64,000 nt of DNA from Bradyrhizobium sp. CCBAU 53340 (GTDB taxonomy: Bacteria; Pseudomonadota; Alphaproteobacteria; Rhizobiales; Xanthobacteraceae): positions 5,146,001 through 5,210,000 of the forward strand of contig NZ_CP030055.1 of the NCBI RefSeq assembly GCF_015291645.1. The letters run 5' to 3'. Under the pieces are notes generated by a model. It had not been told where the DNA came from, made no database searches, and saw nothing but the letters and a program-made list of their open reading frames with translations. Numbering within the stretch: position 1 is the first letter of the stretch; every line of letters starts with the position of its first letter. The position numbers were made by a program, and so were the translations under genes. Of the stretch, positions 32,959-42,391 are shown in pieces.

Positions 32959-33896
32959 TAGCGGATCCTCGGGTCAACGAGTGTATAGGTGACGTCGATC
33001 ATCAGATTGACGAGGACGTAGACGAAGCTGAACAGCAACACGATGCCCTGAATGACGGGATAGTCGCGGCGCAGGATCGCATCGATGGTGAGACGGCCGA
33101 GACCTGGGATCGCAAACACACTTTCCGTCACGACCGCGCCGCCGATCAAGAGCGCGATGCCGATCCCGATCACCGTCACGATCGGCACCGCCGCGTTCTT
33201 CAGCGCGTGAATGAACAGGATGCCGCCCTGCCCCAGGCCCTTGGCCCGCGCGGTGCGGATATAGTCCTGCTGCAACACTTCCAGCATGGCCGCGCGGGTG
33301 ATGCGCGCGACCAGCGCGATGTAGACGCAGCCGAGCGCGATCGCCGGCAGGATCAGGTTTTCCAGCCAGGGCCAGAAGCCCTGGTTCAGCGGCGTGTAGC
33401 CCTGCACCGGCAGCCATTCGAGCTGGAGCGCGAAGATGTAGGCCAGCATGTAGCCGACGACGAAGACGGGCAGCGAGAAGCCGAACACCGCAAAGCCCAT
33501 GATGGCCCGATCGATGAAGCTGCCGGCCTTCCACGCCGCGACGACACCGAGCGGCACCGCGACGACGATCGTGAGCAGCAGCGTGATCACCATCAGCGAC
33601 AGGGTCGGCCCGAGACGCTGTCCAATCAGCGTCGACACCGGCAGGTTGGTGAAGATCGAGGTGCCGAGATCACCATGCAGGATGCGCCAGACCCAGCTTC
33701 CGAACTGGATCAGGAACGGCCGGTCGAGGCCGAGGCTCTGGCGGATGCGCTCCACATCCTCCGGGCTCGCCTGGTCGCCCGCGATCACCACGGCGGGATC
33801 GCCCGGCGCGATGTAGAGCAGGCTGAACACGAACAGCGCGACGATCGCCATCACTGGCAGGGTCGCGACCAAGCGACGAAGGATGTAGGAGAGCAT
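32955..33896 (-). CDS. Peptide-family ABC transporter permease (DppB-like)
   Basis: 313 residues with six membrane segments. It begins MLSYILRRLVATLPVMAIVA and contains LGLDRPFLIQFGSWVWRILHGDLGTS in general form, then the coupling loop DYIRTARAKGLGQGGILFIHALKN, all typical of DppB/OppB subunits. It starts 17 bases after the binding-protein gene. Confidence 0.9.
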   Translation of the reverse strand: MLSYILRRLVATLPVMAIVALFVFSLLYIAPGDPAVVIAGDQASPEDVERIRQSLGLDRPFLIQFGSWVWRILHGDLGTSIFTNLPVSTLIGQRLGPTLSLMVITLLLTIVVAVPLGVVAAWKAGSFIDRAIMGFAVFGFSLPVFVVGYMLAYIFALQLEWLPVQGYTPLNQGFWPWLENLILPAIALGCVYIALVARITRAAMLEVLQQDYIRTARAKGLGQGGILFIHALKNAAVPIVTVIGIGIALLIGGAVVTESVFAIPGLGRLTIDAILRRDYPVIQGIVLLFSFVYVLVNLMIDVTYTLVDPRIRY

Positions 33897-33913
33897 CTGG
33901 CTTCAGCGCGCGA

Positions 33914-35518
33914 TCATGCGGACTTCGACACGCCCCAGAACAAGGGCACGGGTCCCTTGGCAACGCCGGAGACGTTCTTGCGCCACGCCGTGTAGCTCAG
34001 GAAGAAGCCGGTCGGTGCGTAGACGACGTCGTCCATCGCCGCCTTGTTGAGGCGGCCGATGGCGGCCTTCTCCTCGTCGAGATTCTTGGCCTCGAACCAG
34101 GACGTGACCTCCTTTTCAGTGGCCTCGCTGGTGGGCCAGCCGAACCAGGCCTTGTCGCCGTTGGCGCGAATGGCGGTGTAGGGAGCCGGATTGACGCAAT
34201 CCGCGCCCGCATGCCAGGTGTGGAACATGTTCCAGCCGCCCTGTCCCGGCGGGGTCTTCAGTGCGCGTCGCGCGCCGACGGTGCCCCAGTCGGTCGCCAC
34301 GAAGTCGACGTTCATGCCGAGCTTCTTCAAGAGGTCCGCGGTCACATCACCCATGGCCTTGGTGATCGGCTGATCCTGCGCGACGAGGCACGTCACCGGC
34401 TCGCCTGAATAGCCGCTCTCGGCGAGTAGCTTCTTGGCGGCATTCAGATCGCGCTTGCCCTTCAGGATATCGCCGCCCAATTCCGTGTAGAGCGGCGTGT
34501 CCGGCGTGAAGAAGCTGGGCAGCGCCTTCCACAGCGAATTGTCGTCGCCGACGATCGAGCGCATATAGTCTTCCTGGCTGAGCGCCATCAGCACCGCACG
34601 CCGCGCCTTGACGTTGTTGAAGGGCGGATAGAGGAAGTTCATGCGGAACGAGCCGATATTTCCGAGGGGATCGCCGATATCGACACTGATGTTCTTGTTG
34701 TTCTTCAGAACCGGAACGAGATCCGCAATCGGATTTTCCCACCAATCGACCTCACCGTTCTGCAGAGCGGCTGCCGCCGTGGCCGGGTCCGGCATGATCA
34801 CCCACTCGACGCGATCGATCATCACCTGCTTGCCGCCGGCGAGCCAGGACGGCTTCTCCTGCCGCGGCACGTAGTCGGTAAATTTCTCGAACACGGCCTT
34901 CGCGCCGGGGACCCACTCGCCCTTGACGAATTTCAGCGGACCGGAGCCGACATAATCCGAGATCTGCTTGAACGGATCCGTCTGCGCAATGCGCTCCGGC
35001 ATGATGAAGGCGCAAGGCGAGTTGTTCTTGCCCAGCGCGAACAGCATTTTCGGGTAAGGCTGTTTCAGCACCCATTTGAAGGTACGGTCGTCGACCGCAG
35101 TCAACTCCTGCTGGATCGCCTTGAGCATCAGGCCCATCGGATCGCGCGCCGCCCAGCGGTCGAGGCTCGCGACAACGTCCTTGCTCCGCACCGGCTCGCC
35201 ATCATGGAATTTGAGGCCCGGGCGCAGCTTGAATGTCCAGGTCGTACCGTCATCGGTCACTTCCTCGGACTCGACCATCTGCCGCTGCGGCTGGAATGAG
35301 GAATCGATCCCGTAGAGCGTGTCCCAGACCATCGCGGCCGCATTACGCACGACATATTGCGTGCCCCAGATCGGGTCGAAATTGGCGAGATTGGCCTGCG
35401 GCACAAAGCGCAAGGTTCGGGCGGCGGCGCCTTGCGCGATCGCGGGGGCCGAGAGGCCGCCGGTCAATGCCAGACCGCTCGCTCCGGCCAGTCCCTTCAA
35501 TACGCTCCTGCGATCCAT
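33914..35518 (-). CDS. Family 5 extracellular solute-binding protein with Tat-like signal
   Basis: 534 residues from the ATG at 35518, preceded by GGGAGGA. The N-terminus MDRRSVLKGLAGASGLALTG fits a twin-arginine signal, cleaved after APAIA. The mature protein has family 5 features: LRFVPQANLANFDPIWGTQYV, GTTWTFKLRPGLKFHDGEPV, and KARRAVLMALSQEDYM. It captures peptides or other ligands for the DppBCDF-like importer. With hydantoinase and carbamoylase genes just upstream, hydantoins or N-carbamoyl amino acids are the likely ligands. The 233 bases between it and the hydantoinase gene hold no gene I can support and may contain a separate promoter. Confidence 0.88.
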   Translation of the reverse strand: MDRRSVLKGLAGASGLALTGGLSAPAIAQGAAARTLRFVPQANLANFDPIWGTQYVVRNAAAMVWDTLYGIDSSFQPQRQMVESEEVTDDGTTWTFKLRPGLKFHDGEPVRSKDVVASLDRWAARDPMGLMLKAIQQELTAVDDRTFKWVLKQPYPKMLFALGKNNSPCAFIMPERIAQTDPFKQISDYVGSGPLKFVKGEWVPGAKAVFEKFTDYVPRQEKPSWLAGGKQVMIDRVEWVIMPDPATAAAALQNGEVDWWENPIADLVPVLKNNKNISVDIGDPLGNIGSFRMNFLYPPFNNVKARRAVLMALSQEDYMRSIVGDDNSLWKALPSFFTPDTPLYTELGGDILKGKRDLNAAKKLLAESGYSGEPVTCLVAQDQPITKAMGDVTADLLKKLGMNVDFVATDWGTVGARRALKTPPGQGGWNMFHTWHAGADCVNPAPYTAIRANGDKAWFGWPTSEATEKEVTSWFEAKNLDEEKAAIGRLNKAAMDDVVYAPTGFFLSYTAWRKNVSGVAKGPVPLFWGVSKSA

Positions 35519-35751
35519 AATGTCCTCCCAGTCATGCCGTGATGCCGGCCGTTCATTGGCCAAAGGCCGGTGAAACAGAGCCCATTAGCGTGCAAATGGT
35601 ATGCCACTGGTCGCACCTTCGCCAGCAGGTTCTCCTAGACTTTAGGACCCGTCGTCGCGCAGCAGCATGAACGCGTCCGTGCCGAGCCGCTGGGAGCCGT
35701 TCTGTTCGAGGAGCCTCCCGGACGATGGTCTTCACCGCACGCGATGCAGGA

Positions 35752-37221
35752 TCACAGCAGCCTCGCTCCAAAATTCCGCTCCGGATCCATGTCGGCCACG
35801 AGCCGGCCGGTGGGCTTCGCCGCTTCGCCGCCGCTGCGCGCCAGGAATTGGCCACTGCCAGGACTGCCGAGACATTTGTTGCCGTCGATGATCACGCGGC
35901 CGCGCGAGAGCACCGACACCGGCCAGCCCTTCAGCTTGCGGCCCGCGAACGGCGTGTAGCCGGCGAGGTCATGCATCATCTCGTCGGCGATCACGGTCTC
36001 ACGGTTCGGATCCCAGATCGCGATATCGGCATCGGCGCCGACCGCGATCGAGCCCTTGCGCGGATGCAGATTGTAGATCTTTGCCGGCGCCGTCGCCGTC
36101 AACTCGACGAACTTTTCCAGACCCAGCCGTCCCCTCGAGACCATCGCGTCGAACAGCAGCGGCAACCGCAGCTCGAGTCCCGGAAGGCCGTTCGCGACCT
36201 GCTTGAAGTTCGGGCTTGGCCCCGCGCGCAGCTTGCCGGTCTCATCGAAGCGATACGGCGCGTGATCCGACGAGATGGTCTGGAGATCGCCGAGCGACAA
36301 GGCCTGCCAAAGCGCTTCCTGGTCGGCATGCGTGCGCGGCGGCGGGCTGCACATCCACTTGGCGCCTTCCGCGCCGGGCTTGTCGAGATCGCCAGCGGTG
36401 AGGAACAGATATTGCGGGCAGGTTTCGGCGAAGACCTTGAGGCCCCGCCCGCGCGAGTCACGGATCACCTTCGCGCCCTCGGCAGTCGAGACATGGAAGA
36501 TCATGATCGGCTGGTCGATCAACGCCGCCATGCCGATCAGCCGCGTGAAGGCTTCTGCCTCCGACACGCGCGCATGGCTGACGGCGTGGTATTTCGGCAT
36601 GGTGTAGCCACGCGCCAGCAGCCGCTTCACCATCCAGGCGATGATGCCGTGGTTCTCCGCGTGGGCGCACAGCATCGCGCCGGACTGGCGCGCGGCCAGG
36701 AGGATGTCGAGCAGCGGCTCGTCATCGACCTTGAGCCGGTCATAGGTCATGAAGATCTTGATCGATGCATGCCCCTGCTTCACCAGCGCGGGAATGTGCT
36801 CCTCGACCGTCTCCTTCGTCGCGTCCGCGATGATCATGTGAAAGGCGTAGTCGATCACGGCGCCCTTCCTGGCGAGCGCGTGATAGTCCTCCACCACTTG
36901 CGGCAGCTTCATGCCGACATGCTGGGCCGCGAACGGGATCACCGTGGTGGTGCCGCCGAAGGCCGCGGACACGGTCGCGCTCTCAAACGTGTCGGCATTC
37001 ATGATGCCGGCCGCGGAGAGCTGCTCGATATGCGCGTGACTGTCGACGCCACCCGGCAGCACCAGCTTGCCGCGCGCATCGATCTCGCGCTTGGCCGGAG
37101 GCAAGGCGCGGCCGATGGCGGCGATGGTCTCGCCGGAGATGGCAACGTCGGCCTCGAACACGTCCGTCGTGGTGGCGACGCGCCCGCCGCGGATGATGAG
37201 GTCGTACAGGGGTTCTGTCAT
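35752..37221 (-). CDS. hydA: D-hydantoinase / dihydropyrimidinase
   Basis: 489 residues, the usual size for cyclic amidohydrolases of this family. Metal-site motifs: GVDSHAHIEQ (first His pair), carbamylated Lys in HASIKIFMTYD, CAHAENHGII, FHVSTAEGAKVI, and the final Asp in TISSDHAPYRF. The enzyme hydrolyses hydantoins or dihydropyrimidines to N-carbamoyl amino acids in the cytosol. A D-carbamoylase gene lies 45 bases upstream in the same direction and would use its product. The second residue of the usual HxH site is present as HAH. Hydantoinase and dihydropyrimidinase cannot be separated on sequence alone. Confidence 0.9.
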   Translation of the reverse strand: MTEPLYDLIIRGGRVATTTDVFEADVAISGETIAAIGRALPPAKREIDARGKLVLPGGVDSHAHIEQLSAAGIMNADTFESATVSAAFGGTTTVIPFAAQHVGMKLPQVVEDYHALARKGAVIDYAFHMIIADATKETVEEHIPALVKQGHASIKIFMTYDRLKVDDEPLLDILLAARQSGAMLCAHAENHGIIAWMVKRLLARGYTMPKYHAVSHARVSEAEAFTRLIGMAALIDQPIMIFHVSTAEGAKVIRDSRGRGLKVFAETCPQYLFLTAGDLDKPGAEGAKWMCSPPPRTHADQEALWQALSLGDLQTISSDHAPYRFDETGKLRAGPSPNFKQVANGLPGLELRLPLLFDAMVSRGRLGLEKFVELTATAPAKIYNLHPRKGSIAVGADADIAIWDPNRETVIADEMMHDLAGYTPFAGRKLKGWPVSVLSRGRVIIDGNKCLGSPGSGQFLARSGGEAAKPTGRLVADMDPERNFGARLL

Positions 37222-37266
37222 GAGGCGCTCCCTAGTGATCGCCAGCTTGCGAGAAGACCGTCGGCG

Positions 37267-38199
37267 TCACTTCGCCGGCGGCGGCACCGCGCCGGTGCGG
37301 CTGGTGATCAGGCCGTAATGCTCGATGCGGCGATGCCTGGCGAAATCGAAGATGGTCGTCTTGCCGAAGGTGGTGGCATCGAGATCGCAAGCGTGGACCA
37401 GAACCTCGTCGTCGTCGGTCTTCGCTTCCGCAACGATCTCGCCATTGGGATCGACGATCAGGCTGCCGCCGAACAGCGCATGTCCGTCCTCGACGCCGGC
37501 CTTGGCGACCGCGACCACCCAGGTCGCGTTCTGGTAGGCGCCGGCCTGCACGGAGAGGCGATTGTGGAACAGACGCTTCTCGACGCCCTCTTCGCCCTTC
37601 TCCGCATTCACCGACGGCGTGTTGTAGCCGATCAGGACCATCTCGACGCCCTGCAAGCCCATGACGCGATAGGTCTCGGGCCAACGGCGATCGTTGCAGA
37701 TCGCCATGCCGATGATGCCACCGAGCTCGCGCCAGACGTTGAAGCCGAGATCGCCCGGCTCGAAATAGCGCTTCTCCAGATGCTGATGCGACCGATGGGA
37801 TTCGTATTCGATATGACCGGGCAAATGGACCTTGCGATATTTACCGACGATCTTGCCGGATCTGTCGGTCAGAACAGCCGTGTTGAAGTGGTGGCCATCG
37901 GGCGTTAGCTCGGCATAGCCGAAATTCATCGCGATTCTGTGCTGCGCCGCGCGCTCGAACAGCGGCCTGGTCGCCGCATTCGGCATCTCGCGCTCGAACC
38001 AGATGTCGAACTCGGGGCGGTCCTCGACGTACCAGCGCGGGAAGAACGTCGTCAGCGCCAGCTCCGGATAGACGATGAGGTCGGCGCCTTTTGCTTTCGC
38101 CTCGTCCATCAGCGCGATCATGCGCTTGACTACGACCTCGCGGCTGTCGGCCTTTTGAATCGGGCCCATCTGGGCGGCGGCAACTGTGACGATACGCAT
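37267..38199 (-). CDS. N-carbamoyl-D-amino acid hydrolase (nitrilase family)
   Basis: 310 residues. The nitrilase-family triad is visible as Glu46 (VYPELALTTFFPRW), Lys123 (GKYRKVHLPGH) and Cys168 (GMAICNDRRWPE). The segments YPELALTTFFPRW, EKRYFEPGDLGF and ICNDRRWPETYRVMGL are near-identical to the Agrobacterium D-carbamoylase as I recall it, so assignment is firm. It releases D-amino acid, CO2 and ammonia from N-carbamoyl-D-amino acids. The ATG at 38199 has AGGA and matches the family start; an earlier ATG adds 25 residues without family character. It is first of the operon. Confidence 0.9.
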   Translation of the reverse strand: MRIVTVAAAQMGPIQKADSREVVVKRMIALMDEAKAKGADLIVYPELALTTFFPRWYVEDRPEFDIWFEREMPNAATRPLFERAAQHRIAMNFGYAELTPDGHHFNTAVLTDRSGKIVGKYRKVHLPGHIEYESHRSHQHLEKRYFEPGDLGFNVWRELGGIIGMAICNDRRWPETYRVMGLQGVEMVLIGYNTPSVNAEKGEEGVEKRLFHNRLSVQAGAYQNATWVVAVAKAGVEDGHALFGGSLIVDPNGEIVAEAKTDDDEVLVHACDLDATTFGKTTIFDFARHRRIEHYGLITSRTGAVPPPAK

Positions 38200-38741
38200 C
38201 AGCGATGTCCTGATTTCTTGACGACTTTTTTTGGTGAGGCTGGCGATCGCAGCTTCAATGGCGGGTCGGCGCACAGCATAACGTGGCCGAGCGGCGCTTT
38301 TCCAGCCAAGCAGCTTTCGTGCCGTTCGCTCTCCCGGTTCCGCATCTTACAGCTACGCCATGACAAACCCTCGGGCGCAGAGATGATGCTGCACGCCCGG
38401 ACGGTGCGGCTCTTCCCCATCTCGATGGGTCATACTGCCCGCGAAGTGAGCACGCGGGTAGTAGATCTTTCACGGGAGCAACGTGCAGCGCACCACGGAT
38501 TTATCAGTGCAAATCGTGACCTTCGCCGCACTGCAACCGGAGCATGTCAATTGGCTGACTAATTTGCAGGCGACCGAAGCGCAGCAAGGGATCGTCGGAT
38601 GCCTATGAGCTATGCACAGCGATCAGCTCAGCTTCCCTTTACGCGCGCGCCCACTTCGGTCTCGCAGACGTGGCTTCGCCTTCTCGCGGCGCGTTTCGCC
38701 CGAGTTTTGCTGTTAGCTTCGCGCCCTCTTCGAATAAAGGG
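38200..38741. other. Gene-free stretch upstream of the D-carbamoylase
   Basis: About 540 bases without a convincing gene. It must contain the promoter of the hydantoin operon, though no clear -35/-10 pair stands out. The only frame with a plausible ribosome site is the 41-codon one at 38483-38608. The section from about 38640 onward has the character of the adjoining repeat. Confidence 0.5.
38483..38608 (+). CDS. Doubtful 41-residue frame
   Basis: GTG start with a GGGAGC site. The product (VQRTTDLSVQIVTFAALQPEHV and onward) has a balanced composition but no recognised family. It may be the beginning of a decayed gene or chance. Confidence 0.2.
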   Translation: MQRTTDLSVQIVTFAALQPEHVNWLTNLQATEAQQGIVGCL

Positions 38742-39340
38742 CGCAGGGAAGGCCGGGTGCTGACCTCGCACCCACGGTCCGCTGTGCGCATGTAGCGCAA
38801 AAGGAATTGCACAGCGGCATACAGGTGAAGCCGAACACACGGCCTTCCCTGCGCGATGGTCGGACGGCTTATGCCGTGCTCTCCCGGGAGCCGAATTCCC
38901 TCTGGCCTCCCTCGCCTTGCGGAAGTCACCGGCACCGCGCCGGTTGGCGCGCATGCCGCATCCGCAAGACTTGGCCGTAGCGACGACGGCCGGGACCACA
39001 CGGTTTTGCCGTACGCAGACATCCGGCTTCGCCAAGAGGCTTCGCCGGACAGGTCCCGCTTCGCCCAAGGCGTCACGGGCATTGAGCGCCGTTCGTACAA
39101 CGCGGCTTGCGAGACGCTCACGGGGCTCGGCTCAATCCACTGCCCCGCCCTGCGACCCGCATCCGCGACGGCGCTGCCCGCGTCCACCGCAGCCCGATCC
39201 ACGGTTCGTGACGACGTACGACCGCCCCTTTTCGCCGGATCGGGATGGGCGACGCATACGACAAATCCGAATTTCGGTCAATCGGAATATTTTGAGCGAT
39301 GCCGGTTGACCCAGGGCTTGCGTGTTTTGCCCGCCAGGCA
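38742..39340. repeat. Dispersed intergenic repeat, copy 2
   Basis: Full copy of the element at 1-590. Perfect 14-base terminal arms, CGCAGGGAAGGCCG (38742-38755) and its complement (38840-38853), enclose two hairpins: GGGTGC/GCACCC and CCGCTGTGC/GCACAGCGG. This predicts a three-way junction. The 40-base block at 38977-39016 and the CCGAATTTCGG palindrome at 39267-39277 are shared with copy 1 at matching distances. No protein-like frame is convincing. It lies between the divergently oriented hydantoin operon and the MFS gene. Confidence 0.75.
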
Positions 39341-39509
39341 GCGCAAAGCATTGAGGCTATCGTAGCCCGCATGGACCGCAGCGACAGCACGAAGGACGAC
39401 ATCATATGATACAATTCGTCAGCGCCGGACCTCTGGCGTTCGCTCTCGGCTGATGATCTAAGCACACGCCTCCCCCGCGATTGCGTGCGTCCCTCCCGGA
39501 GTTTCACTG

Positions 39510-40643
39510 ATGACTTCAGCCGACAGGCCGGCGACGCGGCTCGCCACGCGCCTCTCGTTCCTGGTCGCAGGCTTCGGCATCGCGTGCTGGGCGCCGCTGG
39601 TGCCGTTCGCGAAGCAGCGGCTCGCGGTCGACGACGCCATCCTCGGCCTGTTGTTGCTGAGCCTCGGCATCGGCTCGGTCGTCGCCATGCTGGCGACCGG
39701 AATCTTGAGCGCACGCCATGGCAGCAAGCCAATCATCATTGCGGGCGGGCTCGGCCTTGCCCTGGTCCTGCCACTGCTGGTCGTCGCCGGCTCGCCGCTG
39801 ACATTGGCATTGGCGTTGCTCGCATTCGGCGCAGCGCTCGGCTCCATCGACGTCGCCATGAACATCCATGCGGTCGAGGTCGAGCGCGCGGCGGGACAGC
39901 CGCTGATGTCGGGCTTTCATGCGCTCTTCAGCATTGGCGGGTTCGCCGGGTCCGCGGTGATGACGGCGCTGTTGTCGTTGCATCTTGGACCGCTCGGAAG
40001 CGCTCTGATCTGTTCCGTGCTGATGCTGATCGCGATGGCGATTGCCTGGCCGCGCCTGCTGCGCAGGGCACAGGCGCAGGAGGGACCGCTATTCGTGCTG
40101 CCACACGGCATCGTGCTGTTGCTGGCCCTGCTGGCGGCCATCACCTTCCTGATCGAAGGCGCGATGCTCGACTGGGGCGCGCTGCTCGTCATCGGCTCCG
40201 GCCTTGTCAGCGAGGCGCAAGGCGGGATCGGCTATATCGTTTTCTCGATCGCGATGACAGCAGGGCGGCTCGGCGGTGACGCCATCGTGGCGCGTGTCGG
40301 TGATCGCGCAACGCTGGTCGGGGGAAGCTTGCTTGCGGTCGCAGGCCTTGCGGTGCTGCTGCTTGCACCCCGCGCGGCTCTTGCCATCGCCGGCTTCCTG
40401 CTCATCGGCCTCGGCGCGTCGAACCTCGTGCCCGTGCTGTTCCGCCGCGCAGCCAGGCAGACCGCGATGCCGACGGGACTTGCGGTGGCGGCGATCACCA
40501 CCGCCGGCTATGCCGGTGTTCTGGTCGGCCCCGCCGGCATCGGGTTCGTCGCCCACGCCGTTGGGCTGGCAAAGGCATTCTGGATGCTCGCCGCGCTGAT
40601 GTGCCTCGTCACGCTGTCCGCGCGCACCGTGACCACGAAATAG
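39510..40643 (+). CDS. MFS transporter (YbjJ-like)
   Basis: 377 residues with about twelve membrane segments and no large loops. The N-terminal half has LSFLVAGFGIACWAPLVPFAKQRL and GSIDVAMNIHAVEVERAAG, the latter typical of YbjJ-type MFS proteins. The second half has IEGAMLDWGALLVI and GAGRLGGD-like TAGRLGGDAIV. The substrate is unknown. A GGAG site precedes the ATG. The gene converges on the gabD-like gene across a strong hairpin. Confidence 0.85.
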   Translation: MTSADRPATRLATRLSFLVAGFGIACWAPLVPFAKQRLAVDDAILGLLLLSLGIGSVVAMLATGILSARHGSKPIIIAGGLGLALVLPLLVVAGSPLTLALALLAFGAALGSIDVAMNIHAVEVERAAGQPLMSGFHALFSIGGFAGSAVMTALLSLHLGPLGSALICSVLMLIAMAIAWPRLLRRAQAQEGPLFVLPHGIVLLLALLAAITFLIEGAMLDWGALLVIGSGLVSEAQGGIGYIVFSIAMTAGRLGGDAIVARVGDRATLVGGSLLAVAGLAVLLLAPRAALAIAGFLLIGLGASNLVPVLFRRAARQTAMPTGLAVAAITTAGYAGVLVGPAGIGFVAHAVGLAKAFWMLAALMCLVTLSARTVTTK

Positions 40644-40647
40644 CAAA

Positions 40648-40673
40648 GCGCGCCACGGCCTGCCGTGACGCGC
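40648..40673. terminator. Bidirectional hairpin between MFS and gabD genes
   Basis: GCGCG-C-CACGG and CCGTG-A-CGCGC pair over ten base pairs with one internal mismatch and a CCTG loop. It starts five bases after the MFS stop, in a 51-base gap between convergent genes. Confidence 0.6.
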
Positions 40674-40694
40674 CTCGCAATGAACGTCGCGGGT

Positions 40695-42128
40695 TTACGC
40701 GCTCGCCTGGGTCACGAACTTCGTATTGAGATAACCCTCGATCGCCTCGAGGCCGCCTTCGGAGCCGTAGCCGGAATCCTTGATGCCGCCAAACGGCACT
40801 TCCGGCAGCGCAAGGCCGTGATGGTTGATCGAGACCATGCCGCTCTCGACGTCGGCGCCGATCGCCTGCATCGTCTTGGTCGAGGTGGTGTAGGCATAGG
40901 CCGCAAGCCCGTAAGGCAGACGGTTCGCCTCAGCCACCACTTCGTCATAGCTGCGGAAGGACGTAATCGGAGCGAGAGGCCCGAACGGCTCCTCGTTCAT
41001 GATGCGGGCATCGCGCGGCACGTCGGTGATGACGGTCGGCTCGAAGAAGAAGCCTTCATTGCCGATGCGCTTGCCGCCGGCCTGGATCCTGGCACCGCGC
41101 TGGACGGCGTCCGACACAAGACCCTCCATGGCATCGACACGGCGCGGGTTCGCCAGCGGGCCCATGCGGGTGTCCTTGTCGAGGCCGTTGCCGACCTTGA
41201 GGCTCTTGGCCGCAGCGACGAACTTGTCGACGAAGGGCTGGTAGACGCTTTCATGCACCAGGAAGCGCGTCGGCGAGACGCAGACCTGGCCGGCATTGCG
41301 GAACTTGTTGGCCGAGAGAATCTTGGCGGCGTTGTCGAGATCGGCATCCGCGAACACGATCGCCGGCGCATGACCGCCGAGCTCCATGGTGACGCGCTTC
41401 ATGTGCAAGCCGGCGAGCGCCGCCAGATGCTTGCCGACCGCGGTCGAGCCGGTGAAGCTGATCTTGCGGATGATCGGGTGGGGAATGAGATATTCCGATA
41501 CTTCCGACGGCACGCCGAACACCAGCTGGACCACACCGGGCGGAATGCCGGCATCGGCATAGGCGCGCACCAGCTCCATGCAGCTCGCGGGCGTCTCTTC
41601 CGGGCCCTTGACGATGATCGAGCAGCCGGCGGCAAGCGCGGCCGAAATCTTGCGGACGGCCTGGTTGATCGGGAAATTCCAGGGCGTGAAGGCCGCGACC
41701 GGGCCGACCGGCTCCTTGGTCACGAGCTGGGAGACGTTGCCCATCCGCGGCGGCACGATGCGGCCATAGGCGCGGCGCGCCTCTTCCGAGAACCAGTCGA
41801 TGAGGTCGCCGGCCAGCATGGTCTCGCCCTGCGCTTCCACCACCGGCTTGCCCTGCTCCATGGTCATGACGGGCGCAATCTCGGCGGCGCGCGAGCGGAT
41901 GATGTCGGCGGCCTTGCGCATCAGCTTGTAGCGGTCGAACGGCGAGGTCTTGCGCCAGACCTCGAACCCGGCCTTGGCGGCCTCCAGCGCACGGTCAAGA
42001 TCCGCCTTCGAGGCGTGCGGGGTCTTGCCGATGGGCTGACCAGTCGCAGGGTTGAGGATGTCCTCGGATTTTCCGGAGGTGCCGTCGGTCCACTCTCCGG
42101 CGATGAACATCTGAACTTTCGGGTACAT
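40695..42128 (-). CDS. gabD: NAD(P)-dependent succinate-semialdehyde dehydrogenase-like ALDH
   Basis: 477 residues, standard ALDH length. Visible elements: [10 protein letters not shown], cofactor Lys in [19 protein letters not shown], Glu249 in MELGGHAP and catalytic Cys283 in [11 protein letters not shown]. The N-terminal [12 protein letters not shown] and GQVCVSPTR match the GabD/SSDH group, which oxidises succinate semialdehyde to succinate in GABA breakdown. Related semialdehydes remain possible. The ATG at 42128 has GGAGAG. The gene stands alone; the cob region begins 260 bases away on the other strand. Confidence 0.8.
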   Translation of the reverse strand: MYPKVQMFIAGEWTDGTSGKSEDILNPATGQPIGKTPHASKADLDRALEAAKAGFEVWRKTSPFDRYKLMRKAADIIRSRAAEIAPVMTMEQGKPVVEAQGETMLAGDLIDWFSEEARRAYGRIVPPRMGNVSQLVTKEPVGPVAAFTPWNFPINQAVRKISAALAAGCSIIVKGPEETPASCMELVRAYADAGIPPGVVQLVFGVPSEVSEYLIPHPIIRKISFTGSTAVGKHLAALAGLHMKRVTMELGGHAPAIVFADADLDNAAKILSANKFRNAGQVCVSPTRFLVHESVYQPFVDKFVAAAKSLKVGNGLDKDTRMGPLANPRRVDAMEGLVSDAVQRGARIQAGGKRIGNEGFFFEPTVITDVPRDARIMNEEPFGPLAPITSFRSYDEVVAEANRLPYGLAAYAYTTSTKTMQAIGADVESGMVSINHHGLALPEVPFGGIKDSGYGSEGGLEAIEGYLNTKFVTQASA

Positions 42129-42391
42129 CCTTGGCTCTCCTGCATGATTTCGGCGGCCCGCTTGGCGGCCGCCGCTTAAGGTGCGCGCAGAGCTACACCG
42201 AAAGGCGGCCCACGAAAAGGGACCAGTGATGCCGCAGAACTGCATCGCTGATCTTCCCGGTGGCCACGCGCGTCGGGGTGCAGATTTCGCCCGCGAGCGC
42301 TCCCGGCCGACTAGGATTATGGCGACGACCGAGTCAATGTGCCCGATGCGGCGATCACGCCATAGCGGCCAACGTCCTCAAGGAGATCTGC

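Noticed and set aside
42180..42391. Possible second cobalamin riboswitch before the histidine phosphatase gene (AAAAGGGA, GAGTCA and GGCCAC pieces in roughly the right order).
   Set aside because: It lacks the CCCCCGCAACTGT core, the GGGAAGG segment and a proper B12 box when set beside the clear riboswitch at 57878-58080. The matches look like chance or deep decay.
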